From: Lentibacillus halodurans
GTDB lineage: Bacteria; Bacillota; Bacilli; Bacillales; Amphibacillaceae
Length of the DNA: 64,000 bases
NCBI RefSeq assembly: GCF_900112045.1
Contig: NZ_FOJW01000010.1
Location: 62,001 to 126,000 of the forward strand
Reading direction: 5' to 3'
In this document: positions 8,001 through 16,356 of the stretch, piece by piece
Numbering within the stretch: position 1 is the first letter of the stretch
Layout of the letters: each line of letters starts with the position of its first letter
Notes under the pieces: generated by a model
The model's input: the letters and a program-made list of their open reading frames with translations, nothing else
Databases searched by the model: none
Told to the model about the DNA's origin: nothing
Program-made: the position numbers and the translations under genes

Positions 8001-8888
8001 ATGTATTATTTTATTGTGAATAACACGTCTGGTGGTGGAAAAGCTTCAGAAATCTGGAATCACACCGAAACGATCCTTCAGAACAAGAATATCCATTATC
8101 GTGTCTTCCATACACAGCACGCAAATCATGGATCAACATTAGTACGCGATATTATCCATAAAGAAAAAGCCAGGGCAATTATCGCAGTGGGAGGCGATGG
8201 CACTGTCCATGAAGTTATTAATGGATTGACCGGTTCATCCATACCGCTTGGCATCATTCCGGCAGGATCAGGGAATGACTTTTGCAGAGGACTTGGGATT
8301 CCTATGAAATACAACAAAGCATTGGATCGTATCTTGCAAGATGAACCGAAATTAATGGATGTCGGCTGGATCAATGGCAGATACTTCGGGACCGTTGCTG
8401 GTATCGGCTTTGACGGTCAGGTGGCTCTTGAGACGAACAAGTCCTCCAATAAAAAAATGTTGAATCTCGCCAAAATCGGCAGGGTCTCCTATATCATGAA
8501 CGTTTTGAAAGTATTATTCTATTATCAACCGACAAACGTGGAATTACAGGTCGATTCAAAGCAAACCAAACACAAGGATGTATGGTTAATTGCCATTGCA
8601 AATTTACCATGTTATGCAGGGGGCATGTATATCTGCCCCGATGCCCGTAATAACGACGAACTGTTTGATATTTGTATTTTAAAGGACATATCAAGATGGA
8701 AGCTTTTGCGATTATTTCCTTCTGTTTTTAAAGGAAAACATATTAATCATCCTGCCATTACCATAACAAAGGGAAAAAAGGTGACAATCAATTCAAATAG
8801 CCCAATTACCGCACATAGCGATGGAGAAGTCATTGGTCAGACACCATTTAATATCAGACTAGAACCATTAACCATCTCGATCCTGTAG
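8001..8888 (+). CDS. Diacylglycerol kinase-type lipid kinase (YegS/Rv2252/BmrU family)
   Basis: This cytosolic lipid kinase family phosphorylates diacylglycerol or related lipids with ATP. The nucleotide-binding motif GGDGTVHEVINGL is at about residues 60-72 and GIIPAGSGNDFCRGLGIP follows at about 81-98. Its 295 residues match the family. I chose ATG 8001 because AGGTGA (7990-7995) lies five bases upstream; GTG 7992 and ATG 7995 overlap that site. It lies 84 bases after the PlsC-like gene in the same direction, and a phosphodiesterase and an EEP-fold phosphatase converge on it from the right. Confidence 0.9.
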   Translation: MYYFIVNNTSGGGKASEIWNHTETILQNKNIHYRVFHTQHANHGSTLVRDIIHKEKARAIIAVGGDGTVHEVINGLTGSSIPLGIIPAGSGNDFCRGLGIPMKYNKALDRILQDEPKLMDVGWINGRYFGTVAGIGFDGQVALETNKSSNKKMLNLAKIGRVSYIMNVLKVLFYYQPTNVELQVDSKQTKHKDVWLIAIANLPCYAGGMYICPDARNNDELFDICILKDISRWKLLRLFPSVFKGKHINHPAITITKGKKVTINSNSPITAHSDGEVIGQTPFNIRLEPLTISIL

Positions 8889-8944
8889 CTGATCAAGGAC
8901 GGAATACATCATGGCTTGTGATGTAAAATCCACTATGCGTATTC

Positions 8945-10408
8945 TTAGACTAACGATTCAATCCAATCTTTGATATCGATGGTACGTAAATATTTCGGCA
9001 ATGAACTGGTGCCGCACACAATCATGGCTACGAATGAGTCCTGTTTATGCAGCCCACCATGACTTCCACCGCCAACATGTGTCGGAGAACTCTCACCTTT
9101 AAATTCATAGCCTGGTTTGGCACTGACTGCAAGATAGTCACCTTCATGTGATACAAGTGATGCATACAACCTTGCCAAAGCATCGGGATAATCTCCATAC
9201 GTTATGTTGTTTTCACTGATATCGATATCCAATATATCGCGGTTTCCATCAATAAACCAGGATTGGCCATATGGATCAACTGTATCTCCTTCAGGATGAA
9301 AATACAACTGCCCATCATAAACGCCGGACATGACCGTTACTGATTTTCCGTCTTTAAATGCAATCACATCAATTCGGTCATCCTGCTTCAATATGTTGGC
9401 AATCTTGTCTAAAGGTAACCTTCTGGGATTAAGTGTATAAATGTATGCCATTCTTTCGTTGACACCCAGAACAATTTCATCCTCAGGCATGACACCTTTA
9501 CTGAGCTTGACAATTCGATAGCTGCCTAGCTGTTTCCTTAAATCAATGATCGCCTTTTGTCGATTTTGATGAACCCACGCTTGCCCATTATCACCCAAAA
9601 TAATCCAGATGTTGTCTACAAGTGCATCATCCCAGGTTGGATATGAATTCAGGATTTGCTGTAATTTGTTGTCCGCTTTTTCAATACCTTTAATATCCCG
9701 CCTGCCGTTCTTATGAACACTTTTATCAAGATCCGGGAAGTAGACGATTGAGAATCGCGGAAGATTGTCTTCACTTATGAGACTTTTCAATTCATTTACC
9801 GAAAATTGATCATTGAATCCATACCTTGGCCAAAAAGATATATTCTTTTGTAGAGAGGTTTGTTTACGGATGAATCCATATGAGAAAAGTTCCGGACGAT
9901 ATGTCTTAAGATCCCTTTCTATATCTGTCAGCGATGATAGCAGAACAGGCATTCTCAAATAGCCGGGGTAACTGCCCCTATACAGGAGCGCATTGATGGA
10001 TGCCGTCTGGATTCCCTGATCACTTAATTTTTCGTGAATCGTTTTGTGCTGCTTGCTTAAATGGACGTGATTTAAATTATAAAAAACATCTCTCACAGAT
10101 TGCCTAATACCCAATTTAAACAATTCTTTAACGGTGCTTCCATAATTGACGATTCTTTTTTCCCCTTGATGATACCATACTAACCCCGGAATTTTATGTT
10201 TATCACAGTAAACACCTGTCAGCAGCGTGCTGTCAACATTGACTGACATCGTAGGAAAAGGACAAATCAAATCGGGATAATAATGTCCCTTTTCCATAAA
10301 GTATTTCAGTGCAGGGGCTTTTCCGCTTTCGATAGCAGGCTGAATGGAACTATCCATTAATGTATCAACCATAAGCATGATGACATTCTTTTTCGATGAG
10401 TGCGGCAT
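8945..10408 (-). CDS. Type I phosphodiesterase / nucleotide pyrophosphatase (alkaline phosphatase superfamily)
   Basis: This two-metal hydrolase belongs to the alkaline-phosphatase superfamily and should cleave phosphodiester or phosphate ester bonds. Probable metal ligands are Asp14 (MLMVDTLMD), a nucleophile region around TMSVNVDSTLLTG, Asp/His in YFPDLDKSVHKNG, the GDNG motif (usually GDHG) and the C-terminal HVGGGSHGGLHK. It has 487 residues and no obvious signal peptide, so a cytosolic location is likely. AAAGGA is nine bases upstream of the ATG. The next minus-strand gene upstream (10466-11194) is an EEP-fold phosphatase, likely co-transcribed. The decayed paralogue at 6590-7254 points to duplication. 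Confidence 0.85.
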   Translation of the reverse strand: MPHSSKKNVIMLMVDTLMDSSIQPAIESGKAPALKYFMEKGHYYPDLICPFPTMSVNVDSTLLTGVYCDKHKIPGLVWYHQGEKRIVNYGSTVKELFKLGIRQSVRDVFYNLNHVHLSKQHKTIHEKLSDQGIQTASINALLYRGSYPGYLRMPVLLSSLTDIERDLKTYRPELFSYGFIRKQTSLQKNISFWPRYGFNDQFSVNELKSLISEDNLPRFSIVYFPDLDKSVHKNGRRDIKGIEKADNKLQQILNSYPTWDDALVDNIWIILGDNGQAWVHQNRQKAIIDLRKQLGSYRIVKLSKGVMPEDEIVLGVNERMAYIYTLNPRRLPLDKIANILKQDDRIDVIAFKDGKSVTVMSGVYDGQLYFHPEGDTVDPYGQSWFIDGNRDILDIDISENNITYGDYPDALARLYASLVSHEGDYLAVSAKPGYEFKGESSPTHVGGGSHGGLHKQDSFVAMIVCGTSSLPKYLRTIDIKDWIESLV

Positions 10409-10465
10409 AATAATGTCCTTTCTGAAAATTGTTTGCTGTTGTTAGTATGATACAGCTCGTTGAAA

Positions 10466-11194
10466 TTATGATATGCGCAAATGGGCCTTTACAGGCAAAT
10501 GATCGGATGCTTCAGGAAGATGTGTTTCCACTTCTGCTTGGACAACATCAATAGAAGGTGCAACAAAAATATAGTCTAATCGTGATCTCGGATTATCAGA
10601 CGGATAGGTAAACCCTTTCCCATTTCCGGTCATTTTCCAGACATCCTGTAAATCCTCTGTCATTTTATTCCAGCGACGGGATTCGGGTTTCATATTAAAA
10701 TCACCCATAATAATGAGGGGATGCAAACACTTGTCTAGTTTGTTGACCATATGACTTGTCTGCAAATGATGAAGAAACGGATGAAGGCTGAGATGCGTCA
10801 CATTGATCTGAACGATCTTTTTATCGAGCTGAATCGTTGCATCCAGCAATGACCTGCCTTCAACGATCCCGGATATGAAATCAAATGGGTACGTTTTGTC
10901 CGCTGTAATCGGATAGCGTGAGAGAAGGGCATTTCCATATTGGCGAGCCGTTGATGCATCACCGGATTTTAACGTGAGGGATGGCGCGAATGCATAATCC
11001 ATATCCAGTTCTTTGGCCAGCCAGGCAATCTGATTTTTATAATGACTGCGTTTTGAATAATGTTTGTCGACTTCAGTAAGACCAATGATATCAGCACCAC
11101 TTTGATCAATCACTTCAGCAATTCTGTTCAAATCAATTCGATCATCCGTTCCCTCGCCATGGTGAATGTTATAGGTCATAACCTTGAATTCCAT
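10466..11194 (-). CDS. Endonuclease/exonuclease/phosphatase (EEP) family protein
   Basis: The EEP fold includes sphingomyelinases, inositol phosphatases and nucleases. The family residues are visible: Asn in MTYNIHHGEG, Glu in GLTEVDKH, Asp/Asn in IMGDFNMKPES, and the terminal SDHLPV. At 242 residues with no signal peptide it resembles the short intracellular bacterial members of unknown substrate. ATG 11194 is chosen because GAGGTG lies six bases upstream; a GTG at 11203 overlaps that site. It appears to be the first gene of a two-gene unit with the phosphodiesterase. Confidence 0.85.
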   Translation of the reverse strand: MEFKVMTYNIHHGEGTDDRIDLNRIAEVIDQSGADIIGLTEVDKHYSKRSHYKNQIAWLAKELDMDYAFAPSLTLKSGDASTARQYGNALLSRYPITADKTYPFDFISGIVEGRSLLDATIQLDKKIVQINVTHLSLHPFLHHLQTSHMVNKLDKCLHPLIIMGDFNMKPESRRWNKMTEDLQDVWKMTGNGKGFTYPSDNPRSRLDYIFVAPSIDVVQAEVETHLPEASDHLPVKAHLRIS

Positions 11195-11543
11195 CGTAGG
11201 CACCTCTATATGATTACTGGCATTAGTTTGGCAGATTCATCTGTAATGGATACGTGGATGAATCCGGTTATCGTTACGTCTTGCTGCCACTAGCCTTCCC
11301 CTGACTGAAAAATGTATGAATATTTCATTAGGTTTTATTACTGAAATGAATTTCATAATTTAAATCCCTTGTACCCCTATCACCAAAGATCTCAGACGAT
11401 ACACAGCGCCGCCCCGGGCTTAGGCCTGGCAATCCCCGCATTCGGACTGTGACTGAATAACAACGATAAGTATTTTTTAAAAACCCCCTTTAAAACATTC
11501 TGCAGGTCTTTGTATTTTCAAAAAGGGCCATTATGAAATTGAT
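11195..11543. other. Intergenic stretch without a recognisable gene
   Basis: About 350 bases between two minus-strand genes. It holds the promoter region of the EEP gene and a GC-rich patch near 11409-11435 (GCCGCCCCGGG...) in otherwise AT-rich DNA. I see no convincing coding sequence, terminator or known RNA. Confidence 0.5.
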
Positions 11544-12029
11544 TCACTGAAAAAAAATAATTTTAGCGTGCATTTCTTCTCTCATTTCAAGTATTGCGAA
11601 TGAATAATATGGGAGCGTTCTTTTATCCGTCGGCGAGCCTGGGTTTAACAGCAGCTGTTTTTTAAAGTACCGGATCATCGGAATATGTGAGTGACCGAAA
11701 ATGATGACATCCACATCATCACTGTCAAATACTTCAATCGCCCGCTTCTCGGTAGTCTTTTTGTCGCCATGACCATGAACGACACCAATTTTAAAGCCAT
11801 TCAGGGTCAAGATTTCTTTAGACGGTAATTGTTCTTTAATATCGTCATCGTCAACATTGCCATGCACGCCAGCTACCTCACCGTACCGTGAAAGTTCTGT
11901 ATAAGCGTCGATCGATTTCCAGTCACCCGCATGAATAATAAAATCGGCTGATTCGAGTTCTGTGGTAAGTCGTGCCGGAAGCTTTCCGGCTTTTTTTAAA
12001 TGGGTATCACCTGTTACTACGATTTTCAT
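11544..12029 (-). CDS. Metallophosphoesterase, YfcE/MJ0936 family
   Basis: This is a small two-metal phosphodiesterase of the YfcE/YsnB type. Metal ligands are visible at Asp8/His10 (GDTHL), HAGDW, GNVDDDD, VVHGHGD and FGHSHIP, in the usual order. Its 161 residues match the family, and AAAGGAG is well placed before the ATG. Members hydrolyse phosphodiesters in vitro; the physiological substrate is generally unknown. In many Bacillaceae it follows rdgB/rph; here it stands alone. Confidence 0.92.
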   Translation of the reverse strand: MKIVVTGDTHLKKAGKLPARLTTELESADFIIHAGDWKSIDAYTELSRYGEVAGVHGNVDDDDIKEQLPSKEILTLNGFKIGVVHGHGDKKTTEKRAIEVFDSDDVDVIIFGHSHIPMIRYFKKQLLLNPGSPTDKRTLPYYSFAILEMREEMHAKIIFFQ

Positions 12030-12158
12030 GAGAAGACTCCTTTAATATAAAGAATGGCATACCATGAACAGGTGTGCCGGATAAACGAACATATTTTCTT
12101 TTTTGGATCCACTTTTAGTATGCTTTGGTAATGCAGCTACATAGTATAGTGGGTGGTT

Positions 12159-12258
12159 GACCATCTCCCCTAAGAGCAGGGAGGTGGTCGTTATGACGAC
12201 ATATAAAGCAGCTAAAAACATCTTGTATCGGTCAAGCAATCTTTATTATCTGTCTTAA
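12159..12258 (+). pseudogene. Possible remnant of a holin-like type I toxin gene with RBS-sequestering hairpin
   Basis: A 21-codon frame (12193-12258, beginning MTTYKAAKNI) follows GGGAGGTGGTCGTT. That leader and the MTTY start are typical of the putative holin-like toxin family (MTTYE... small membrane peptides). Upstream, GACCATCTCCC (12159-12169) pairs with GGGAGGTGGTC (12179-12189) and would bury the ribosome site, as in type I toxin mRNAs. The hydrophobic helix expected after the first ten residues is absent, so this is probably a dead copy. The identification rests on memory of the family only. Confidence 0.35.
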
Positions 12259-12332
12259 ATAGTTGCTGATACTGGGCAATCCACGCTACTGGTAGCTTAG
12301 TATACGTTTGTATATGTATATTAAAAACCCCT

Positions 12333-13739
12333 TTAAACATGCACCATCCACTGTACATACACCTGTACCAGTACATACAACATAATCGCATACTGATAGT
12401 TAAATTTGATCCCGTTTTTAAATGGGCTTAAACCATTTGTTCCGCTCAAGACAATGACAGGCATGATGAGCGGTGACAACAGGATGGATATCGCACTTCC
12501 GGAGGTGACGGACAGAACAACCAATTCCGGCGGGTATGGGAGCGAAATGCTTTCCAGTATGCCGGCAACCAAAACCATTACCGTCAGTGGTCCCAGTCCC
12601 AAGAAACCAAGCACGACAACGATGAGTGGAAGGAAGTATAATATATTAATAAATGGTACAACTTCCTGCATCGCGTAAATCCCGTTAACAATTGCTTCCC
12701 CTATTCCGGTCTGGTTCATGGAAAATATCATAACCCCCGCTGATATCAGTACACTGAATTGATAGGACTGCCCGGACAGTCCATTCACATAATAATTATT
12801 CATCTCCGCAAGCAACTTTTTCGGTTTTTTCTTTACCAGAAAATAAATGCCGGACCATATAATGATAACTAGTGGAATCAGGATCATCAGTTCAACTGCA
12901 AGCATTTCATACAAAAGGAAAATCGAGCCGAACAGCGTAATGAACAGCAAACCAAATTCAAGCGTCTTACATATTTGCTCTTTTCGGTTTGGAGACTGCT
13001 CAAGCACTGTATCCATTTCCGATTTGATTTCGGCTGTCAGATCAACACCATAGCGCTTTTCTTCAAAATAAGAAAAAATGATGGCCATGATCATGGCGGC
13101 GGCTGTTATGCAGAACCCCTGCAATATTGCCTTCGATAGGGATGCATTTAATGCCTCTACCGCAAACGCAAAACTCGGAATACTGATCACCCATAGTGTT
13201 GACAGGGCAAACGCACGCAAGAGAGCAGTTCCCTTAAATTTTTCCCATGCTTCTCCCTGTTCTTTTTTTAAAATATCATTGATGAATTGATACATCATCG
13301 GAATAACTCCGAACAGTAAGAAGTAGGAATTTATGTGTGTGAACAACATGATGCCAGCATAAAACTTGCGGCTTGTATTAAGCATATTATGGGCCAGACC
13401 AATGATATCCTCAATATACGGTTCCGATCGTAATACCCAGCCAATCATAGGGACGACAGCCAGCAGGCCAATAATATTGCTCATTTGCAGCAGGCCGCTT
13501 TGAAAATTTTTCGGAATAAACCCTTCTGCAGACAGCATGATCGTTGTGCCCGTCAGCAAAAGAAAGAGCGGCAGTTTGAAATGATTCAATTTTAAATGGA
13601 TAGCTGCCAGACATAGCATGATCAAGCCAATAATGGCATGCACACGCGTTAAGACTTCGCTATCGAAAAAATATGTAATGAAGTACAGAAAAGTATAAAG
13701 GAAGATGGATAAACGCAAGCCCTTCATGATGACACGCAT
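12333..13739 (-). CDS. Multi-pass membrane protein, ion-transporter-superfamily-like
   Basis: The 468-residue protein has about ten to twelve hydrophobic segments in two halves, separated by a charged cytosolic stretch near residues 225-265 (EEKRYGVDLTAEIKSEMD...). The second half contains small-residue loops such as FLGLGPLTVMVLVAG and TSGSAISILLSPLIMPVIVLSGTNGLSP, the kind of helix-break loops seen in IT-superfamily anion or nucleoside transporters. I cannot name the substrate. The start at 13739 has AAGGAG seven bases upstream; the ATG at 13757 lies before that site. It stands alone between the toxin remnant and the truncated MBL gene. Confidence 0.75.
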   Translation of the reverse strand: MRVIMKGLRLSIFLYTFLYFITYFFDSEVLTRVHAIIGLIMLCLAAIHLKLNHFKLPLFLLLTGTTIMLSAEGFIPKNFQSGLLQMSNIIGLLAVVPMIGWVLRSEPYIEDIIGLAHNMLNTSRKFYAGIMLFTHINSYFLLFGVIPMMYQFINDILKKEQGEAWEKFKGTALLRAFALSTLWVISIPSFAFAVEALNASLSKAILQGFCITAAAMIMAIIFSYFEEKRYGVDLTAEIKSEMDTVLEQSPNRKEQICKTLEFGLLFITLFGSIFLLYEMLAVELMILIPLVIIIWSGIYFLVKKKPKKLLAEMNNYYVNGLSGQSYQFSVLISAGVMIFSMNQTGIGEAIVNGIYAMQEVVPFINILYFLPLIVVVLGFLGLGPLTVMVLVAGILESISLPYPPELVVLSVTSGSAISILLSPLIMPVIVLSGTNGLSPFKNGIKFNYQYAIMLYVLVQVYVQWMVHV

Positions 13740-13882
13740 TTTATGGCTCCTTAGCATAGTGATCTATCTTTTATTGTAATCTTATTTGCAGGTAAAATAT
13801 AGCATAATGCTAATATCACAGAAATCTCGTATTTAATTTCCATTTTTTCTTTTCAAAAAGTCATTTATCCTGTTCCTGAAAT

Positions 13883-14314
13883 TCACCGATAGGCAACAAA
13901 CTCCTCTGTATTTCCTTTCATTTTCTTAGAAATATCATCCGGGATTCCGGCCATTTTGTAGTTGTCATTCAGCTTCTTTAGAAAGCTTGCTGTCCAGGCA
14001 TTTGTTCCGGCATCATGATCCACTTTTGTCATGGAGATCCTTGCTCCCGTTTTTTCCTGCATCCTGCCGGCATAGCCGAAATGATCCGGGTGATAGTGGG
14101 TAATGATGATATCCGTCACATTCTTTCCTTCTAATTCTTTATCCCATCTTGCCTCCGTTTGCTTATTGTGCAGGCCGGCATCGATCACCATCCACCCATA
14201 TTCCCCTTCAGCCAGGAAGCAATTAACATGGTCAAGCCGAAACGGCAGATCAAGAGTAATTGGCTTTACCCCGTATGATTTTGGAATATCAGTTCTTTTT
14301 GTAGATTTTGTCAC
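13883..14314 (-). pseudogene. MBL-fold hydrolase, truncated at the C terminus
   Basis: The metallo-beta-lactamase-fold signature HYHPDH is present near residue 77-82 (IIITHYHPDHFGYAG), preceded by the strand FLAEGEYGWMVIDAGLH. Related hydrolases are about 300-330 residues; this frame stops after 143 (GNTEEFVAYR), so later metal-ligand motifs and the C-terminal half are missing, and no continuation is found in the next bases in any frame. It starts with GTG at 14314, 35 bases after the thioesterase stop, as the last gene of the ADH-thioesterase operon. It is unlikely to be active. Confidence 0.75.
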
Positions 14315-14348
14315 TCAAACACTCTCCCATCTATGACCCTGTGGTTCC

Positions 14349-14756
14349 TCACATTTCTTTATGTTCATCATACAAATGCTTCATCAGTTCTTCTCTAATT
14401 TCCCACGGGATAGGCTCCGATTGCTCCGTCTCTCTATTATAATTCACATAAATGGCTTTACTCTTCGCACAAATTTTACCTCTCTGGTGGATCTCTTCAT
14501 ACAACTCCAGACTTGATTTCCCGATTCGCTTTACCCATGTGAATACTTCCACCTCTGTTCCAAAATAAACCTGGTCTCTATAATCAATCGATGTATGAAG
14601 GATAATCATTCGCCATTTTTCAAAGGAATCATCTGGTGTAAATAATTTGAAGATGGGATTTCGCGCAGCTTCCAGCCAGACAGGCAAGGTGGTATTATTG
14701 ATATGTCCGAGGCCATCTGTTTCAGAAACCCTTGGCTCGATTATTTTTCTGTACAT
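14349..14756 (-). CDS. Acyl-CoA thioesterase, 4-hydroxybenzoyl-CoA thioesterase / YbgC type
   Basis: This hot-dog-fold thioesterase should hydrolyse an acyl-CoA to the free acid. The family motif is at the N terminus (ETDGLGHINNTTLPVWLEAAR, about residues 12-32) with the catalytic Asp13 and the GHINN loop. Length 135 is typical. It lies 29 bases after the ADH gene stop and 34 before the truncated MBL gene, so all three probably share one transcript. The substrate is unknown. Confidence 0.87.
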   Translation of the reverse strand: MYRKIIEPRVSETDGLGHINNTTLPVWLEAARNPIFKLFTPDDSFEKWRMIILHTSIDYRDQVYFGTEVEVFTWVKRIGKSSLELYEEIHQRGKICAKSKAIYVNYNRETEQSEPIPWEIREELMKHLYDEHKEM

Positions 14757-14785
14757 AACTCTCCCTCATTTGCGCTTAAAAACAG

Positions 14786-15910
14786 CTAGAATGTAATAAT
14801 TATTCTGGAAGACTTTCCCTTTGCCAGTTTATCAAATCCTTCATTAATTTTCTCAAGCGGGATTGTTTCCGTCACTAATTGATCCACTTGAAGGCGCTCC
14901 TGTTTAAACAGGCTAATGAATCTTGGTATATCTTTGTCTGGTACACAACTGCCGATATAAGAACCTTTCAAGGTCTTTTCTTCCACTGTCAGACTGACAT
15001 AAGGAAAGGAAAAATGATGTTCCGGGTGCGGTAATCCTGTGGTTACTGTCGTTCCTCCGCGCTTCGTAATTCCGTAAGAAACCTCCATAGCAGGCACTGC
15101 CCCTGCTGTTTCAAATACATAATCCAGACCACCGCCTGTTGACTTGTGGATTTGCTCGATAACGTCCTCATCTTTAGAATTAAATGTCTCTGTTGCTCCC
15201 AATTCCTTTGCCCTAGCCAGTTTTGTTTCATTAATGTCCACTGCCACTACTCTGCTCGCTCCAGCAGCAACCGTCCCAATAAGTGCACTTAAACCTACGC
15301 CACCGAGACCTACAATAGCAACAGTGTTTCCCATCTTTATGCCAGCAGTATTCACGACAGCACCGACACCCGTTATTACTGCACAGCCAAATAAAGCGGC
15401 TTTTTCAAATGAAATAGTCTTATCAACTTTGACTAATGAATTTTCAGCGACAACAGCGTATTCGGAAAAAGCAGATACGCCTATATGGTGATAGATCTTC
15501 TCTTCACCAGCATGAAGTCTCCTTCCGCCATTAAGCAATGTTCCTTCACTATTTGATTTTGTCCCTATTTCACATAATGCGGGACGGCCTTCTTTACATG
15601 GAAGGCACTGTCCGCAGCTCGGAACAAATACACAAACAACATGATCGCCAGGTTTAAAGTCATTGACATCCTCACCTGTTTCAACCACAACACCGGCTGC
15701 TTCATGTCCCAGAGCCATTGGCAGGGGGCGCGGTCTTGAGCCATTAATCACCGACAAATCCGAATGACAGAGACTTGCTGCCTTTATTTGGATTAAAACT
15801 TCACCTTGCTGCGGCGGATCCAATTCCAGTGTTTCTATTTTTAAAGGGCGGCTATATTCATATGGTGGCTCAACTCCTGATTCGCGCAGAACTGCTGATT
15901 TGATGTTCAT
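14786..15910 (-). CDS. Zinc-dependent alcohol dehydrogenase (class III-like MDR)
   Basis: This NAD(P)-dependent MDR alcohol dehydrogenase shows catalytic-zinc residues in SLCHSDLSVI and GHEAAGVV, a structural-zinc cysteine cluster in the stretch CGQCLPCKEGRPALC, and a Rossmann motif IVGLGGVG near residue 200. Its 374 residues and the insertion before the Rossmann fold match the class I/III-like long form. It heads an operon with a thioesterase and a truncated MBL hydrolase. A role in oxidising a long-chain or aromatic alcohol is an inference from these neighbours. Confidence 0.87.
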   Translation of the reverse strand: MNIKSAVLRESGVEPPYEYSRPLKIETLELDPPQQGEVLIQIKAASLCHSDLSVINGSRPRPLPMALGHEAAGVVVETGEDVNDFKPGDHVVCVFVPSCGQCLPCKEGRPALCEIGTKSNSEGTLLNGGRRLHAGEEKIYHHIGVSAFSEYAVVAENSLVKVDKTISFEKAALFGCAVITGVGAVVNTAGIKMGNTVAIVGLGGVGLSALIGTVAAGASRVVAVDINETKLARAKELGATETFNSKDEDVIEQIHKSTGGGLDYVFETAGAVPAMEVSYGITKRGGTTVTTGLPHPEHHFSFPYVSLTVEEKTLKGSYIGSCVPDKDIPRFISLFKQERLQVDQLVTETIPLEKINEGFDKLAKGKSSRIIITF

Positions 15911-16356
15911 AGATTAAAACCTCCTATTCATCGTGAATTCAAGATTTTTTTATTACAACCGTGGGTTTCTCTATCTGATCATCTTACGGATTATTAAGCA
16001 GCTATATTTTTTCAGGAGTACCTTGTACGCGGCTTAAGTCAAGGATGCGACAAAGATGGTTGCCATGTAGAGCAAGGGAGAAAATAAACCGGAAAAACCC
16101 AATGAACAAACCTCGTCATCCTATAAAGCATTTCCCAGTATATTTTCCCTGAAAAAGCGTTTAATGTATGAATTCGTATCGTTTTTTAATAAGAATCTGG
16201 TAAAATAGTACGCTAAATACATCCCTTTGTGTTCTGGTTATTTTTGTGATGACTACATTTTACCAAATCGTGATGTATTTTTGTGCAATTTTTTGAAAAT
16301 ATCTCTTCATATCAGGATTATTTACGCTTTTAGCTGTGAAGTTGAAATAGTAATGA
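15911..16356. other. Intergenic region upstream of the ADH operon
   Basis: About 445 bases without a supportable gene. The minus strand carries an AGGAGG ribosome site next to the ADH ATG and a TTGACT box near 16043-16048 without a convincing -10. No clear terminator was seen for the binding-protein gene that begins at 17547 and ends at 16357. Confidence 0.5.

Noticed and set aside
12042-12239. 65-codon minus-strand frame with a hydrophobic start
   Set aside because: No ribosome site, and it runs through the hairpin that fits the plus-strand toxin-like frame; likely a shadow.
16043-16075. TTGACT-based promoter upstream of the ADH operon
   Set aside because: No acceptable -10 box at 16-18 bases.
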